A stretch of DNA of 64,000 nucleotides from Larkinella punicea (GCF_003334855.1 NZ_QOWE01000008.1:62001-126000); one strand, 5' to 3'. Counted from the first letter of the stretch, positions 43,879 through 52,512 are shown. Made by a program: numbers and translations. The notes: generated by a model not told the origin, from the letters alone.

Positions 43879-44868
43879 CTAAACTCCGTCGTTCGTCCAG
43901 ATCCGGCTTGGCTGGGCAATACCCGCGCCCACCTGGGCATCCATCAGCCATGCCAGATCCCGCGTACGCTTTTGATAATCCACCGCCAGCGAATCGGATC
44001 CATCCATATCATCATACAGATAGACTAGGTTTCCCTTCGGCGTGAACAACGGCCGGGCAAAACCCGACAGACCCGGTTCAACCACAAACCGGATGTTTGT
44101 TCCCACAATCACATCCTTACTTTGCCCAGCATTATACGGCAAGGTGCCGTACAGGGCGCGATAATTCAGTTCGTAGAAGGTTTTAATCTGGCGTGACGTC
44201 ACACAAACCATATCCCCATACAATTCCGCATCGGGCAAAGCCGCCACAATCTTTTCGACTTCAGCCACCGCATTACTGACCGTAATAACCGCCGTATCGA
44301 TGATGTTTCCGGAAGGAATTCCACCGCTGGTAATTTCGGCCAAAACCTGGGTACGGATCCCATCCATTACGTCCAGTGGCGTCGTTCCAGCGGCATTATA
44401 AACCCCGTTGAACAGCGTTTTCACCCGAATGTTTTCCCGGTATTTCGCCAGGATCCCCGCCGTGATGTATTCTTCCAGCGGCACTTCTTCCGGATTGATC
44501 CGCTTGGCCTTCACTTTGCCCAGCCACGATTTGTAAAGGGCCATAATCTTCGTGTGGCTGAACAGCACGTCGATTTTCACCTGGCGAACTTTGCCGATTC
44601 GGGCGTTTGGCTTGATGGCGTTGAGCGTCGGATTAAACGTATCCTTCCCGCCTGGCTGGGCCACGTCGCCGATTTCCAGTTCCGACAAAACCACTTCGTC
44701 CGACGTTTGGATCGAAGTCATGTAATCGTCAATCGGCACGATGGCCGACCCTTCCACGCCCTGATCCACGCCTGGGATCATGGCACGGCCATAAATGTTG
44801 TCGTAATTTTCGCGGGCGTAAGCTTCCAGCGATCCCGACAGGCTTGTAAGATTTAATGAATCTGCCAC
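43879..44868 (-). CDS. major capsid protein
   Basis: A 329-aa protein starting at GTG 44868 ((M)ADSLNLTSLSGSLEAYARENYDNIYGRAMIPG). The sequence upstream of that codon is the CATTCATCC motif, not coding. The middle and end (NAVAEVEKIVAALPDAELYGDMVCVTSRQIKTFYELNYRALYG; VVEPGLSGFARPLFTPKGNLVYLYDD) match the HK97-fold capsid pattern of a long alpha/beta domain with a late loop naming the assembled subunit. It follows a protease and a scaffold-like gene, the standard order. It is the likely shell protein. Confidence 0.82.
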   Translation of the reverse strand: MADSLNLTSLSGSLEAYARENYDNIYGRAMIPGVDQGVEGSAIVPIDDYMTSIQTSDEVVLSELEIGDVAQPGGKDTFNPTLNAIKPNARIGKVRQVKIDVLFSHTKIMALYKSWLGKVKAKRINPEEVPLEEYITAGILAKYRENIRVKTLFNGVYNAAGTTPLDVMDGIRTQVLAEITSGGIPSGNIIDTAVITVSNAVAEVEKIVAALPDAELYGDMVCVTSRQIKTFYELNYRALYGTLPYNAGQSKDVIVGTNIRFVVEPGLSGFARPLFTPKGNLVYLYDDMDGSDSLAVDYQKRTRDLAWLMDAQVGAGIAQPSRIWTNDGV

Positions 44869-44880
44869 TAGTGTAAATGA

Positions 44881-44896
44881 AATTAAAGGATGAATG
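44881..44896 (-). promoter_or_regulatory. CATTCATCC motif before the major capsid gene
   Basis: Exact motif; 12 nt before the GTG at 44868. It decides that start over the longer frame to 45066. Confidence 0.65.
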
Positions 44897-44947
44897 AAAG
44901 ATTGAACTGGTAAAACGTTGATAAACAGAATGAGTAAAGCGGTTTGA

Positions 44948-45439
44948 TTAGACGGTTTTAACGCCTTTTCCGTACGCTTCGGAAGCCTTCTTATTCCATG
45001 GCTGTTCCGATACCGACGAATCCGTTTTATCGTGTTGCGTCGAAGTATCTTCTTTGCCTGGTACATTGGCCCCGGCGTCCTGCATGGATTTGTGCCAGTC
45101 GGTTAGGGTGGCAAACCGACCTTTATTTTTGTTCCATTCGGCGGCATCCGCTTTGATTTGTTTCAACTCCGAAGCATTGATGGCCACCTGGCCCGCCTTC
45201 AGGACGTTCGCCGATTTTTTATCCGCTTCGACCGTGGCCCCTGTAGATTCGGCCGCCGTTTCGTCGGCCGCCGTGGATTCGGTTTCTTCGGTTTCGCCTG
45301 ATCCATCAGTTTCGGTTTCATCGTCCGCCGTGGATTCGGTTTCGTCAGTTTCTACTGTTTCAGTACTGGGAACCGGCGTTTCTTTTTTTTCTTCTTCGGC
45401 CTGTTTCCGGGCGAAGCTTTTCAACGTTTTGGTAGTCAT
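44948..45439 (-). CDS. acidic scaffold-like protein
   Basis: A 163-aa protein with a basic first 12 residues, then a Glu/Thr/Asp low-complexity region (about 15-70). A helix (ASELKQIKADAAEWNKNKGRFATLTDWHKSMQ) follows, and a Lys-containing C-terminus. Placement between maturation protease and major capsid, together with an acidic coiled character, is typical of capsid scaffolds that the protease removes. There is no sequence signature beyond that. Confidence 0.65.
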   Translation of the reverse strand: MTTKTLKSFARKQAEEEKKETPVPSTETVETDETESTADDETETDGSGETEETESTAADETAAESTGATVEADKKSANVLKAGQVAINASELKQIKADAAEWNKNKGRFATLTDWHKSMQDAGANVPGKEDTSTQHDKTDSSVSEQPWNKKASEAYGKGVKTV

Positions 45440-45447
45440 TGTATGAA

Positions 45448-45463
45448 AATTAAAGGATGAATG
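45448..45463 (-). promoter_or_regulatory. CATTCATCC motif before the scaffold-like gene
   Basis: Exact motif; 8 nt before the ATG at 45439. Only 33 bp separate the upstream stop from the start, leaving little room for a full promoter. Confidence 0.62.
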
Positions 45464-45472
45464 AATACTGAT

Positions 45473-46354
45473 TTAAGCCGCCAGCGCCAGCCGATCGGCT
45501 TCGGCGATGGCATCGCCCAGGAAGCCAATTTTGTCGGCCATTTTCAGCGCCAGGGCGTCGCGGCCGATGTACATCTTTCCGGAAAAAACGTCTTCCGAAA
45601 TCCCCGGCCGCCCTGCTTTTACTTTGTCCACGAACGTTTCCCGAATCGCATCCAGGATTTCTTTCGTTTCGGCCAGTACGGTTTCGGATAGCGGTTCGAT
45701 GGAGTTAAACAGGGCTTTATCCGTGGATCCGGTAGCCCGTACAATCGTTACTTTGTAGCCCTCTTTTTCGTAGGCTTTACTCGCATCTACGTGCATCGCC
45801 AGCACGCCGATCGATCCGACTTCCGAAGAAGTAGCGGATTCCATCACGATCAGCTTCGTCTGGCTGGCGATCCAGTAAGCCGCTGAAGCCGCCATTCCGG
45901 CCACAAAAGCCACGATCGGCTTCTGGCTCTGGCGGATCACTTCGCCCAGGAATTCGGTTCCGTCCACCTGGCCACCGGGCGAATTCAATTCCAGCACGAT
46001 CGCCGAAATGGAAGGATCATCGTTCGCTTCCAGTATCCAGTTCGCGTAATCTTCTGATCCATACGTGCAGTAATCCCCGTACCGGCTCATGGTTCCCAGA
46101 ATGGGCAGCACCACGATCCGGCCGGATTCGGCTTTCTGTTTGTAAAGCGATCCGTACGCCCACGATTCAGCCACTTTAGGCTGGGATGGATACATCGAAA
46201 CGAAGTAGGGTTCTTTCCGATCCCGATCGGTGCCTTCGGCCGTGGCCGCGAAGGGTCTATGGCTGTTGGAAATCCGATCCAGGGCGATCTTCCCCATCCG
46301 GTCGTGGAAGGTTGGTTCCAGCGCCCACTTTGCATTTAAGTACGTTTCTAGCAT
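45473..46354 (-). CDS. S49-family (SppA-like) prohead maturation protease
   Basis: A 293-aa protease in the capsid operon, expected to process scaffold and capsid. The ClpP/crotonase-fold core shows ISAIVLELNSPGGQV (about 116-130), catalytic Ser157 in AGMAASAAYWIAS, and SEVGSIGVLAMHVD (about 177-190), as in SppA and lambda C. The start at 46354 (MLETYLNAKWALEPTF) is chosen because a GTCCTA motif and a terminator lie in the longer open frame. Confidence 0.88.
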   Translation of the reverse strand: MLETYLNAKWALEPTFHDRMGKIALDRISNSHRPFAATAEGTDRDRKEPYFVSMYPSQPKVAESWAYGSLYKQKAESGRIVVLPILGTMSRYGDYCTYGSEDYANWILEANDDPSISAIVLELNSPGGQVDGTEFLGEVIRQSQKPIVAFVAGMAASAAYWIASQTKLIVMESATSSEVGSIGVLAMHVDASKAYEKEGYKVTIVRATGSTDKALFNSIEPLSETVLAETKEILDAIRETFVDKVKAGRPGISEDVFSGKMYIGRDALALKMADKIGFLGDAIAEADRLALAA

Positions 46355-46406
46355 TACCTGAAGTCGAATAAGTCTTACAAGGTTATTCGACGGTTTGGCG
46401 CTGGCA

Positions 46407-46420
46407 TAGGACATAAAAAA
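46407..46420 (-). promoter_or_regulatory. GTCCTA motif before the protease gene
   Basis: Minus sense TTTTTTATGTCCTA, 53 nt before the ATG at 46354. The T run is the tail of the adjacent terminator. Confidence 0.58.
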
Positions 46421-46446
46421 GCCCGAACGGATAGCCGTTCGGGCTT
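46415..46446 (-). terminator. terminator after the DUF1353 gene
   Basis: Perfect 12-bp arms (46419-46430 and 46435-46446), loop ATAG, six T's in minus-strand sense. Confidence 0.88.
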
Positions 46447-46467
46447 CATCAAAACCAGTCGATTCCC

Positions 46468-46851
46468 CTAATCCACCCACCAACGTCGGCCAAACCACCG
46501 ACAGGCCAGGTACATCAGCCGGTTCCGAAGTTTGCGATCGGGTTCGGCCTGATCCATCCGGATCCAGTATTCCAGATCGGCCAACTGGCGGGCTTCTTTT
46601 TCGCCCCATTGAGCCACGCCCAGGCGGTTATCATACCAATAATCGTGGAGCAAACTACCCCGGTTGTGCCGCCCGATCGGCGGAAAAATCCCCCAAAACA
46701 GCGTAGGCACACTGGCAAAATCCGTGATAAACCCTTCAGGTACAATAATTTCCCCGATCAGCGTATCAAACCGGATCGCCTGGGTCGTTACCCACCGATC
46801 CGGTTTGTCCGGATCTTCTTCCAGGTAGCGGACATATATCCCGTTTTCCAT
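46468..46851 (-). CDS. DUF1353 phage protein
   Basis: A 127-aa protein with the DUF1353 signature IIVPEGFITDFASVPTLFWGIFPPIGRHNRGSLLHDYWYD. The His-Asp pair and GF-TDFASVP are conserved in tailed-phage proteins of unknown role, some of which look like small endolysin-related or tail proteins. It is separated by 1 bp from the upstream gene and ends before a terminator, closing the fibre operon. Confidence 0.82.
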   Translation of the reverse strand: MENGIYVRYLEEDPDKPDRWVTTQAIRFDTLIGEIIVPEGFITDFASVPTLFWGIFPPIGRHNRGSLLHDYWYDNRLGVAQWGEKEARQLADLEYWIRMDQAEPDRKLRNRLMYLACRWFGRRWWVD

Positions 46852-46852
46852 T

Positions 46853-47362
46853 TCAGAATTCGCCCAGGGCGTTTTTTTCGCGGATAATATTGGCCAGCAT
46901 CAGATAAACCACGACCAGATACGGTTCGGATCCATCCAGTGGTAAACCCTGGGCCTGAAGGTGGGCAAGGGCCATCGACTGAAAAAAATGGATTTCAGGA
47001 ATGGCGTTCGTGGCATCGAAGGCCACCACCGCCCCGGTTTGGGAGTTCCGAAACGAATCCCGCGTCGTTCTCGGAATCTCCAGTGGTTGTACCAGCGCCA
47101 GCCGCCCCCGGTTGACCGATGGCGAAACGGTTTGATCCTGGCTGTACAGCTGGAGTAGATCCTGATCAGCGGCATCATACACCCGCATTTCAAAAATTGC
47201 GGTTATTTCCAGATCATCATCGAAGGTTAACCGCTTCATTTTCACCCGGCGCTGGAATCCTTCGGCCAGGATTGGGCTGGCCGAAACGGGTAGTTCAATT
47301 CCGGTAATGGCTCCCGATTCGCTGATCAGCAGCCCCAACGTTTTAAGTAGGTTCGTATTCAT
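46853..47362 (-). CDS. phage protein near the tail fibre, unknown
   Basis: A 169-aa protein (MNTNLLKTLGLLISESGAITGIELPVSASPILAEGFQRRVKMKRLTFDDDLEITAIFEMRVYD). It is a beta-rich, unrecognised sequence. It lies 6 bp after the fibre gene and 1 bp before the DUF1353 gene. It may be a fibre chaperone or attachment protein, by position only. Confidence 0.66.
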   Translation of the reverse strand: MNTNLLKTLGLLISESGAITGIELPVSASPILAEGFQRRVKMKRLTFDDDLEITAIFEMRVYDAADQDLLQLYSQDQTVSPSVNRGRLALVQPLEIPRTTRDSFRNSQTGAVVAFDATNAIPEIHFFQSMALAHLQAQGLPLDGSEPYLVVVYLMLANIIREKNALGEF

Positions 47363-47368
47363 GGTTTG

Positions 47369-49093
47369 TTACGCAATTACGATAAAATCAAAAATGTACG
47401 TTTGAGAAGACGAAAGCGCCACATCATTCGAGAAAAGGACAAACGTCGAAGCTGTTTTCGAGCTGATATAAAACCGCGCTATACTCATACTGGCCTGATT
47501 GTTTCGGGCCGTCAGCACGACCGCTTTAGGAGCCGCAGCAAAGGCCGATGAAAAGGTAATGGTGGCGATGGTTTGATTCGTGGGAATGCTCGTTCCGGTA
47601 ACCAGCGTAAAGGTTCCCGCCATATCGGTCGAACCCGCCATAATGGTAATATTGCCCCCCGTTCCGGCACCCGTCCCCACGGCCGCGCTGGGCGCAGATC
47701 CGGAAGCAATAATTCGTTTGATGGTCTGATCGGCCGAAAAGGTATTCGCCCCCGAAAAGGTATTCAGCCCTGTAAAGGCATTGTTTCCCGCCAGCAGCGT
47801 CGCCGAATCAAAGGTTGATTCCCGAATATCCAGCATCGTAAAATAGAACGTGGTGGAAGCCGCTGGCCCGTTGTAATTGATCAGCATGATCGGCCGGATG
47901 AAAGCAGTACCTGGGCGGAACATCATGTTTGCCGGATCTTCCGTATTCCCTTGATTAACGCCCTGAATAAAGGCATCGTAGAGCGTCCAGGCATTCGGCA
48001 CCAGGGCGTTATTCAATACCGATGAATACAAATAAGTGCCGCCTTCCATTACGTTCGCCACCTTCGTTCCAGCGGCCAGGGCCGGGCCAGCCCAGGGCGT
48101 TCGGAGTGTAATCACGTTACCGGCGATTCCCCCGGATAGCCAGGTTCCGCCGTTGCTCTGCCAGTACACACTGTAATTACTGGAGACATTCCGCGAATAA
48201 CCGTAATCGGGAAACAACTGGCCCAGGCTGTTCGTGTAGGGATACCAGGCAAAACCACGGCTGGCAGCCGTGGCCCCATTATGCCATCCGGCCGCACTGG
48301 TTAGCGTCATGGTAGTAGCCCCTGGATTCAGCGCCACCGCCAGGGTGGTCTGGGCCGCCCCGGTTACTTTGGCAAAGTGGGGTGGCGTAATTTCCAACCC
48401 ATCCGCATCGTAACAAATAACCCCGAAATACCCCCGCGCCAGGGCGTCGTAATTGGCCCCGTTACTGTCACCCGTACGGGCCACCATAGAAATCCGATGG
48501 CGACGTAATAGGTTTACCGGAATCAAATCCGTGGTTCTGACAAAAGCCGCCACGCCCGCATATTTGAAAGCACCCTTCCCGCCCGCTGGTACGCTTTGCG
48601 TTGGATCGAAGATTAATTTCGTGGCATCGCTGGGCGTCATGTTGCTCAAATCGCCGAATTCGCTGTTTCCGTTGGCGACCAAATTCCCCGTTACTAAAGG
48701 TTGACCGCCCGCCAACTGATACAGGTTTACTTTCTCCAGAACGCCATCGCTTCGCTGAACTACCATCTTATCCAGGGCGCGATTAATGGGCGTCGTACGG
48801 GCCGGTAAGGCGCTGGAAGTCAGCGTTCCCGTATCACCTTTGGCCCCCGTATCGCCTTTCAAACCCTGAATCCCTTTTAGCTCGACGTAATTTCCCGGCG
48901 TACCGTCCGCCCTGGTAAAGCGTAATTGGGTACCGTCCCAATCATGTTCCGGCGTATACTCCTGGGCCGCCAGCTGATCCACGAACGCCTTCAGGAAGTT
49001 CCGCATCGATTCCGCCGTATTAATTCGCGCAGGTGGCGCACTGATAATGCCCGCGTCGATCATCGCTTTAATTGCAACCGTATTAAATGCCAT
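47369..49093 (-). CDS. tail fibre / receptor-binding protein with collagen-like segment
   Basis: A 574-aa protein. The N-terminal about 65 residues are helical and probably attach to the virion. A short Gly-X-Y collagen-like stretch (GIQGLKGDTGAKGDTG, about 74-89) follows, then a long beta-rich region with Thr/Ser/Gly/Asn repeats (NAFTGLNTFSGANTFSADQ) and a C-terminal domain (AAPKAVVLTARNNQASMSIARFYISSKTASTFVLFSND) like the tip domains of trimeric phage fibres. It probably determines host range. No intramolecular chaperone motif was seen. Confidence 0.8.
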   Translation of the reverse strand: MAFNTVAIKAMIDAGIISAPPARINTAESMRNFLKAFVDQLAAQEYTPEHDWDGTQLRFTRADGTPGNYVELKGIQGLKGDTGAKGDTGTLTSSALPARTTPINRALDKMVVQRSDGVLEKVNLYQLAGGQPLVTGNLVANGNSEFGDLSNMTPSDATKLIFDPTQSVPAGGKGAFKYAGVAAFVRTTDLIPVNLLRRHRISMVARTGDSNGANYDALARGYFGVICYDADGLEITPPHFAKVTGAAQTTLAVALNPGATTMTLTSAAGWHNGATAASRGFAWYPYTNSLGQLFPDYGYSRNVSSNYSVYWQSNGGTWLSGGIAGNVITLRTPWAGPALAAGTKVANVMEGGTYLYSSVLNNALVPNAWTLYDAFIQGVNQGNTEDPANMMFRPGTAFIRPIMLINYNGPAASTTFYFTMLDIRESTFDSATLLAGNNAFTGLNTFSGANTFSADQTIKRIIASGSAPSAAVGTGAGTGGNITIMAGSTDMAGTFTLVTGTSIPTNQTIATITFSSAFAAAPKAVVLTARNNQASMSIARFYISSKTASTFVLFSNDVALSSSQTYIFDFIVIA

Positions 49094-49105
49094 TGTATAA
49101 AGTAG

Positions 49106-49708
49106 TTACGAGTTAAAATCGAAAGAAAAAGATTCATCAAAATCGGCCAGCAGGTTGAATAAGTCTTCATTTTCAACCCCTTCCAGAAAATAGGCCGGTT
49201 GTTGAACGTTACCCGAAAAGGTCAAAGCGGTTTGATTTCGGCCGGATCCGGATCCCGTTCCCTGGCTGATCGCCATCCGAAGCGGCTGTTCGGGCGTACC
49301 CAAACACCGAAAAAAACCGTTCCGATCGGCGATAAACGCAATCCACCGTACGGCCAGATTTCGTTGGATCCAGATCGCCACGGCCGGGCGAATTTTGGGA
49401 AGCGTTAGCTGGATGGAAGGTTTGTAAAACGTACCGTGGGAATCTGAATCGGCGTCTTCTTTAAAATCGGCATAGGCGGGCATGATTTCGATATCCGTTA
49501 GGCTGGCACCGGCCGCAAAAATCAAGTGCTGATCCGACAGCGTATAATCCGGATAGCCCGCCAAACCCGGTAAGGGAAACCGATCGGGCCGGATGATTTT
49601 CAGCTGATCCGCCTGGATCAATCGAAGCCGACGAATACCGCCCGCGTTCATTTGGCCTTCCGCCGATTCCAGGCCATCGGCGGGCGTGTCATAGATCTGT
49701 AAATACAT
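49106..49708 (-). CDS. phage tail-associated protein, unknown
   Basis: A 200-aa protein (MYLQIYDTPADGLESAEGQMNAGGIRRLRLI; later YKPSIQLTLPKIRPAVAIWIQRNLAVRWIAFIADRNG). A beta-sheet pattern suggests a virion component; no family is recognised. It is the first gene of the fibre cassette and lies 12 bp before the fibre gene. Confidence 0.68.
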   Translation of the reverse strand: MYLQIYDTPADGLESAEGQMNAGGIRRLRLIQADQLKIIRPDRFPLPGLAGYPDYTLSDQHLIFAAGASLTDIEIMPAYADFKEDADSDSHGTFYKPSIQLTLPKIRPAVAIWIQRNLAVRWIAFIADRNGFFRCLGTPEQPLRMAISQGTGSGSGRNQTALTFSGNVQQPAYFLEGVENEDLFNLLADFDESFSFDFNS

Positions 49709-49741
49709 GGAGCGAAGGACGCCCCCAGCCCGCGAAAAAAG

Positions 49742-49754
49742 TAGGACACAAAAA
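49742..49754 (-). promoter_or_regulatory. GTCCTA motif before the fibre cassette
   Basis: Minus sense TTTTTGTGTCCTA, 34 nt before the ATG at 49708, the shortest spacing of the set. Confidence 0.58.
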
Positions 49755-49826
49755 CGAAGGGAAAGGCCGCTTTAAAGGCAAAAATTCGGCGGGAATCGGG
49801 CATTTTGGCGGGCAATAGGCACAAAA

Positions 49827-49853
49827 AAAACCGCTGGACAAATCAGCGGTTTT
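49827..49853 (-). terminator. terminator after the 50386 gene
   Basis: 10-bp arms AAAACCGCTG/CAGCGGTTTT with a T run in minus-strand sense. Confidence 0.85.
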
Positions 49854-49882
49854 CTGGACAACTTTTCCCCAAAATAGGACAC

Positions 49883-50386
49883 CTATTCCGCAAAACTGGC
49901 CACGTTTCGTTTTTCGCTCACGGACAGTTTATTAAAAATGGTATCATTTTCCTGGGTAGACCTGGTAACGAGTTTGCGAACGGCATCGGCCGTATAGTGT
50001 TCTTCACTGATCTGGTGGCGATCCGTGAAGCGGACAGCCGCCCCGTTCATGGATGGGAAAATATCCATCCGACCTTTACACCAGCCGATGGTATAAAACT
50101 CGAAAAGCACTTCCAATAATTTGCCCAGCTGAAGAAGTCGATCATCCGTTACCAGGCAAGACCGAAGCGGAAATTTTAGCTTCAGGTGTAGCCGATCCGG
50201 ATCCAGAAAATCGACCACCGCCAGATCTTCCTGATCCACTTCCTGAAGCGGATAAAAGGAGAAAACAGCCGCCACCAGTTCGCCCAGGCGGGAGTTCCGG
50301 CGAACGTCGATCGCTTCGCTTCCAAGTACGTGGGATGATTGGTAAAACTCCTTAACGTGCGGTTTAACCGGAATAATTAAGATCAT
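49883..50386 (-). CDS. phage protein of unknown function, possible regulator
   Basis: A 167-aa protein (MILIIPVKPHVKEFYQSSHVLGSEAIDVRRNSRLGELVAAVFSFYPLQE). The C-terminal part (ISEEHYTADAVRKLVTRSTQENDTIFNKLSVSEKRNVASF) is helical and could form a DNA-binding fold. It is the first gene after the candidate origin and stands alone with its own terminator, so a late-gene regulator is possible. No motif confirms this. Confidence 0.65.
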   Translation of the reverse strand: MILIIPVKPHVKEFYQSSHVLGSEAIDVRRNSRLGELVAAVFSFYPLQEVDQEDLAVVDFLDPDRLHLKLKFPLRSCLVTDDRLLQLGKLLEVLFEFYTIGWCKGRMDIFPSMNGAAVRFTDRHQISEEHYTADAVRKLVTRSTQENDTIFNKLSVSEKRNVASFAE

Positions 50387-50420
50387 AAAGGATGAATGGT
50401 ACTTTGATAAAGGATGAATG
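50387..50420 (-). promoter_or_regulatory. double CATTCATCC motif before the 50386 gene
   Basis: Copies at 50387-50398 (touching the ATG, spacing 0) and 50407-50420. This is the only tandem case. Confidence 0.62.
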
Positions 50421-51478
50421 AATTCGGCAAAATAAAAAAGCAGTAAACTGTTAATCAGCCTATTAACTCACAATTGACTACCCTGTTTAGAACCAGGGCT
50501 TTTAAGTAATTTTCCCGATGGATCGATCATTTAAGTCTGTTAAATGTAGATATTTTTCCCCGCTTCACGCATTAGCAGAAAAAAGAAATTTTATCCCCGA
50601 TTCCTTTTATTTCGCGCCAGGATCCAGTGGGCCAAATTTGAAGGCACCGCATTTGTATTTTCCAAAGTCCGCCCACTGGCGAATATCCTGGCCAGCGTTG
50701 TCTTCCCACCGCTGACATTCTGCAACAGCCGTAAGTGTTAGATGGGAAATTTCTTTAACTTTTTAACTTCCTAAACTAGCCACTTAAACTACTCATTATC
50801 AACCTATTACCGGTTAAAGAATCGGTTGTAATTCTTTAACCGGTAATAGTAAATTCTTTAACCGGGCCATTTTCTTGATAAATGTTGCCCCCTTCATATT
50901 TCTTAACTCTTTATATTCTTTAACTTCTTAAACCTAGTTAAAGAAATAATAAAAAGTTTAACGGTTGATAGCCAGCTAATTATCGGTAAAATTCGACTAG
51001 GTTTAAGAAGTTAAAGAATTTTGCAGAAATTCTTCTTGGAAGGTTGCAAGGAAACACAAAATCGGTAGCCAGGCACAAAAAAGCCCGAAAGCGATGGCTT
51101 CCGGGCTTTTGTAAGCTTGCATAAAAGAAAGATCTAACCGAAAAATAAATTAGTTATTCTAAAATTACACCTACTTCCTATATTTAAATGTGCTTAGACA
51201 GTTCAAATTGACTTAGAAATGATTTAAATAATATTTAGTGTTATAAAGAAAAGGTAATCCTATTTGTCTTTGCCAAGCCATCAATTTGCAATTATGTATA
51301 TCTACAAGAAATAAATTCAAACTGCATTAAAGGCTTTTATAAAACTTGTTAGCCATAATACGATGTAAGGCTCTATACAGAACAATTGCATAAAAATGCA
51401 AGAGTCCCCTTGTGTATTCAAGGATTCTACAGAATTTTACAAATTCAAATCAGTCATCTTATCCAACTAAAATTTACC
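50421..51478. other. non-coding region with nested inverted repeats, candidate replication origin
   Basis: No credible gene in about 1.06 kb. A perfect 19-bp inverted repeat (50804-50822 with 50831-50849, containing TTACCGGTTAAAGAAT) and a perfect 24-bp pair (50915-50938 with 50996-51019, containing CTTAAACCTAG) lie in an A/T-rich stretch. The short unit TTCTTTAAC or its complement GTTAAAGAA recurs at least seven times between 50750 and 51020. A hairpin terminator ends the cluster. Iterated repeats plus A/T-rich DNA are typical of origins or operator arrays. Confidence 0.55.
51077..51110. terminator. hairpin terminator at the edge of the repeat region
   Basis: Arms AAAAGCCCG/CGGGCTTTT with a T run on the plus strand and A's on the other side. 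Confidence 0.72.
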
Positions 51479-52504
51479 ATGAAAAAAATTCTATTTGCAC
51501 TATTAGCTCTTGTAAATTTTTCATGCAACCACTCTTTCGTTGTTGCTACTTTGAATAACAGAAATGTTTACAAAACAAAAGCAAATCTTCCGATGAAAAA
51601 GGCTTATCAGGAAAACAGGCCATCAGCGGATCAACGTGACTTTACAATTGCTCCGAACTCTGTGCCATCCGTGACTAAAACCATAACGACTATAACAACC
51701 TCCCCTTCTTCGGACACAGAACCATCCCAAATAACAAAGACTGTTGTAGTAAGTACAATACCTGAAACTAAAACAACTACCACTATCTCAAAGGCCAAGG
51801 CTGATCCTCCATCAAATGCAACAACTACCTTAGTAACAACCGGATATTCAGTTCCAGCCACCCAGTCAACTAATGATTTTATCCGATATAAAGTTGTTGC
51901 AGATGAAGGAGACTTTAAATATGTTAAAGTTTTGCCAGGTTGTAGTTTTGAGGAAACATCACCTTCTAACACAAACATTATATTCAATTCATCCAAAATA
52001 GCTAAGAAAGAAAACCCTGAAGATTATATTTTTAAGGTATCTAAGAAAGATTTGTCACCTAACACTCATTACCTCGCAAGTAGTGCATTGATTGGAAAAG
52101 TAATTACATTGCCTGTTAGAGTTAGGAATGAATATTGGAATAGTAATAACAAAATTCTACAAGGAACTCTATCTATTGGCTATGGTTTCGGATGGAAATA
52201 TAAACTTGGAAATAATCCTTACAAACCTCATTATTTAACTACTATATTATATGCAGCAGGAATAAGTCAACAAAAACACTTTTCAATCGGTGGCAAAGAT
52301 ATTACAACTGGCAAAGACTCTATTAGTGCTAAGACAGATGAAATTGCAGTCACATATCTCTCATTTGGGCTAGCGTATGAGTTTGACAAATTTAACATTG
52401 GAATATTCGGAGGAAAAGATAAAATGTTTGGCAACTTAGATAATTGGGCTTATCAAGACAAATGGTGGTGGGGCATAGGTATTGGATATGATCTTTTCAA
52501 GTAA
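51479..52504 (+). CDS. lipoprotein with outer-membrane-barrel-like C-terminus, cargo
   Basis: A 341-aa protein starting at ATG 51479 (MKKILFALLALVNFSCNHSF, lipoprotein signal, Cys16). The region 45-140 is Thr/Ser/Pro-rich linker. The C-terminal about 130 residues have alternating aromatic beta strands (GTLSIGYGFGWKYKL, YLSFGLAYEFDKFNIGIFGG, WWWGIGIGYDLFK) ending in Phe-Lys, as in small outer-membrane barrels. It is A/T-rich and lies alone on the plus strand between early and late genes. It may change the lysogen surface and block other phages (inference). Confidence 0.72.
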   Translation: MKKILFALLALVNFSCNHSFVVATLNNRNVYKTKANLPMKKAYQENRPSADQRDFTIAPNSVPSVTKTITTITTSPSSDTEPSQITKTVVVSTIPETKTTTTISKAKADPPSNATTTLVTTGYSVPATQSTNDFIRYKVVADEGDFKYVKVLPGCSFEETSPSNTNIIFNSSKIAKKENPEDYIFKVSKKDLSPNTHYLASSALIGKVITLPVRVRNEYWNSNNKILQGTLSIGYGFGWKYKLGNNPYKPHYLTTILYAAGISQQKHFSIGGKDITTGKDSISAKTDEIAVTYLSFGLAYEFDKFNIGIFGGKDKMFGNLDNWAYQDKWWWGIGIGYDLFK

Positions 52505-52512
52505 TAGATCAA

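Noticed and set aside
44868-45066. Longer N-terminus for the major capsid
   Set aside because: It runs through the conserved CATTCATCC motif; the GTG at 44868 gives a capsid-like start.
46354-46609. Longer N-terminus for the S49 protease
   Set aside because: It crosses a perfect terminator and a GTCCTA motif and overlaps the DUF1353 gene.
49870-49885. TAGGACACC as another GTCCTA site
   Set aside because: It is about 165 nt from the next start and has no T run in the right place.
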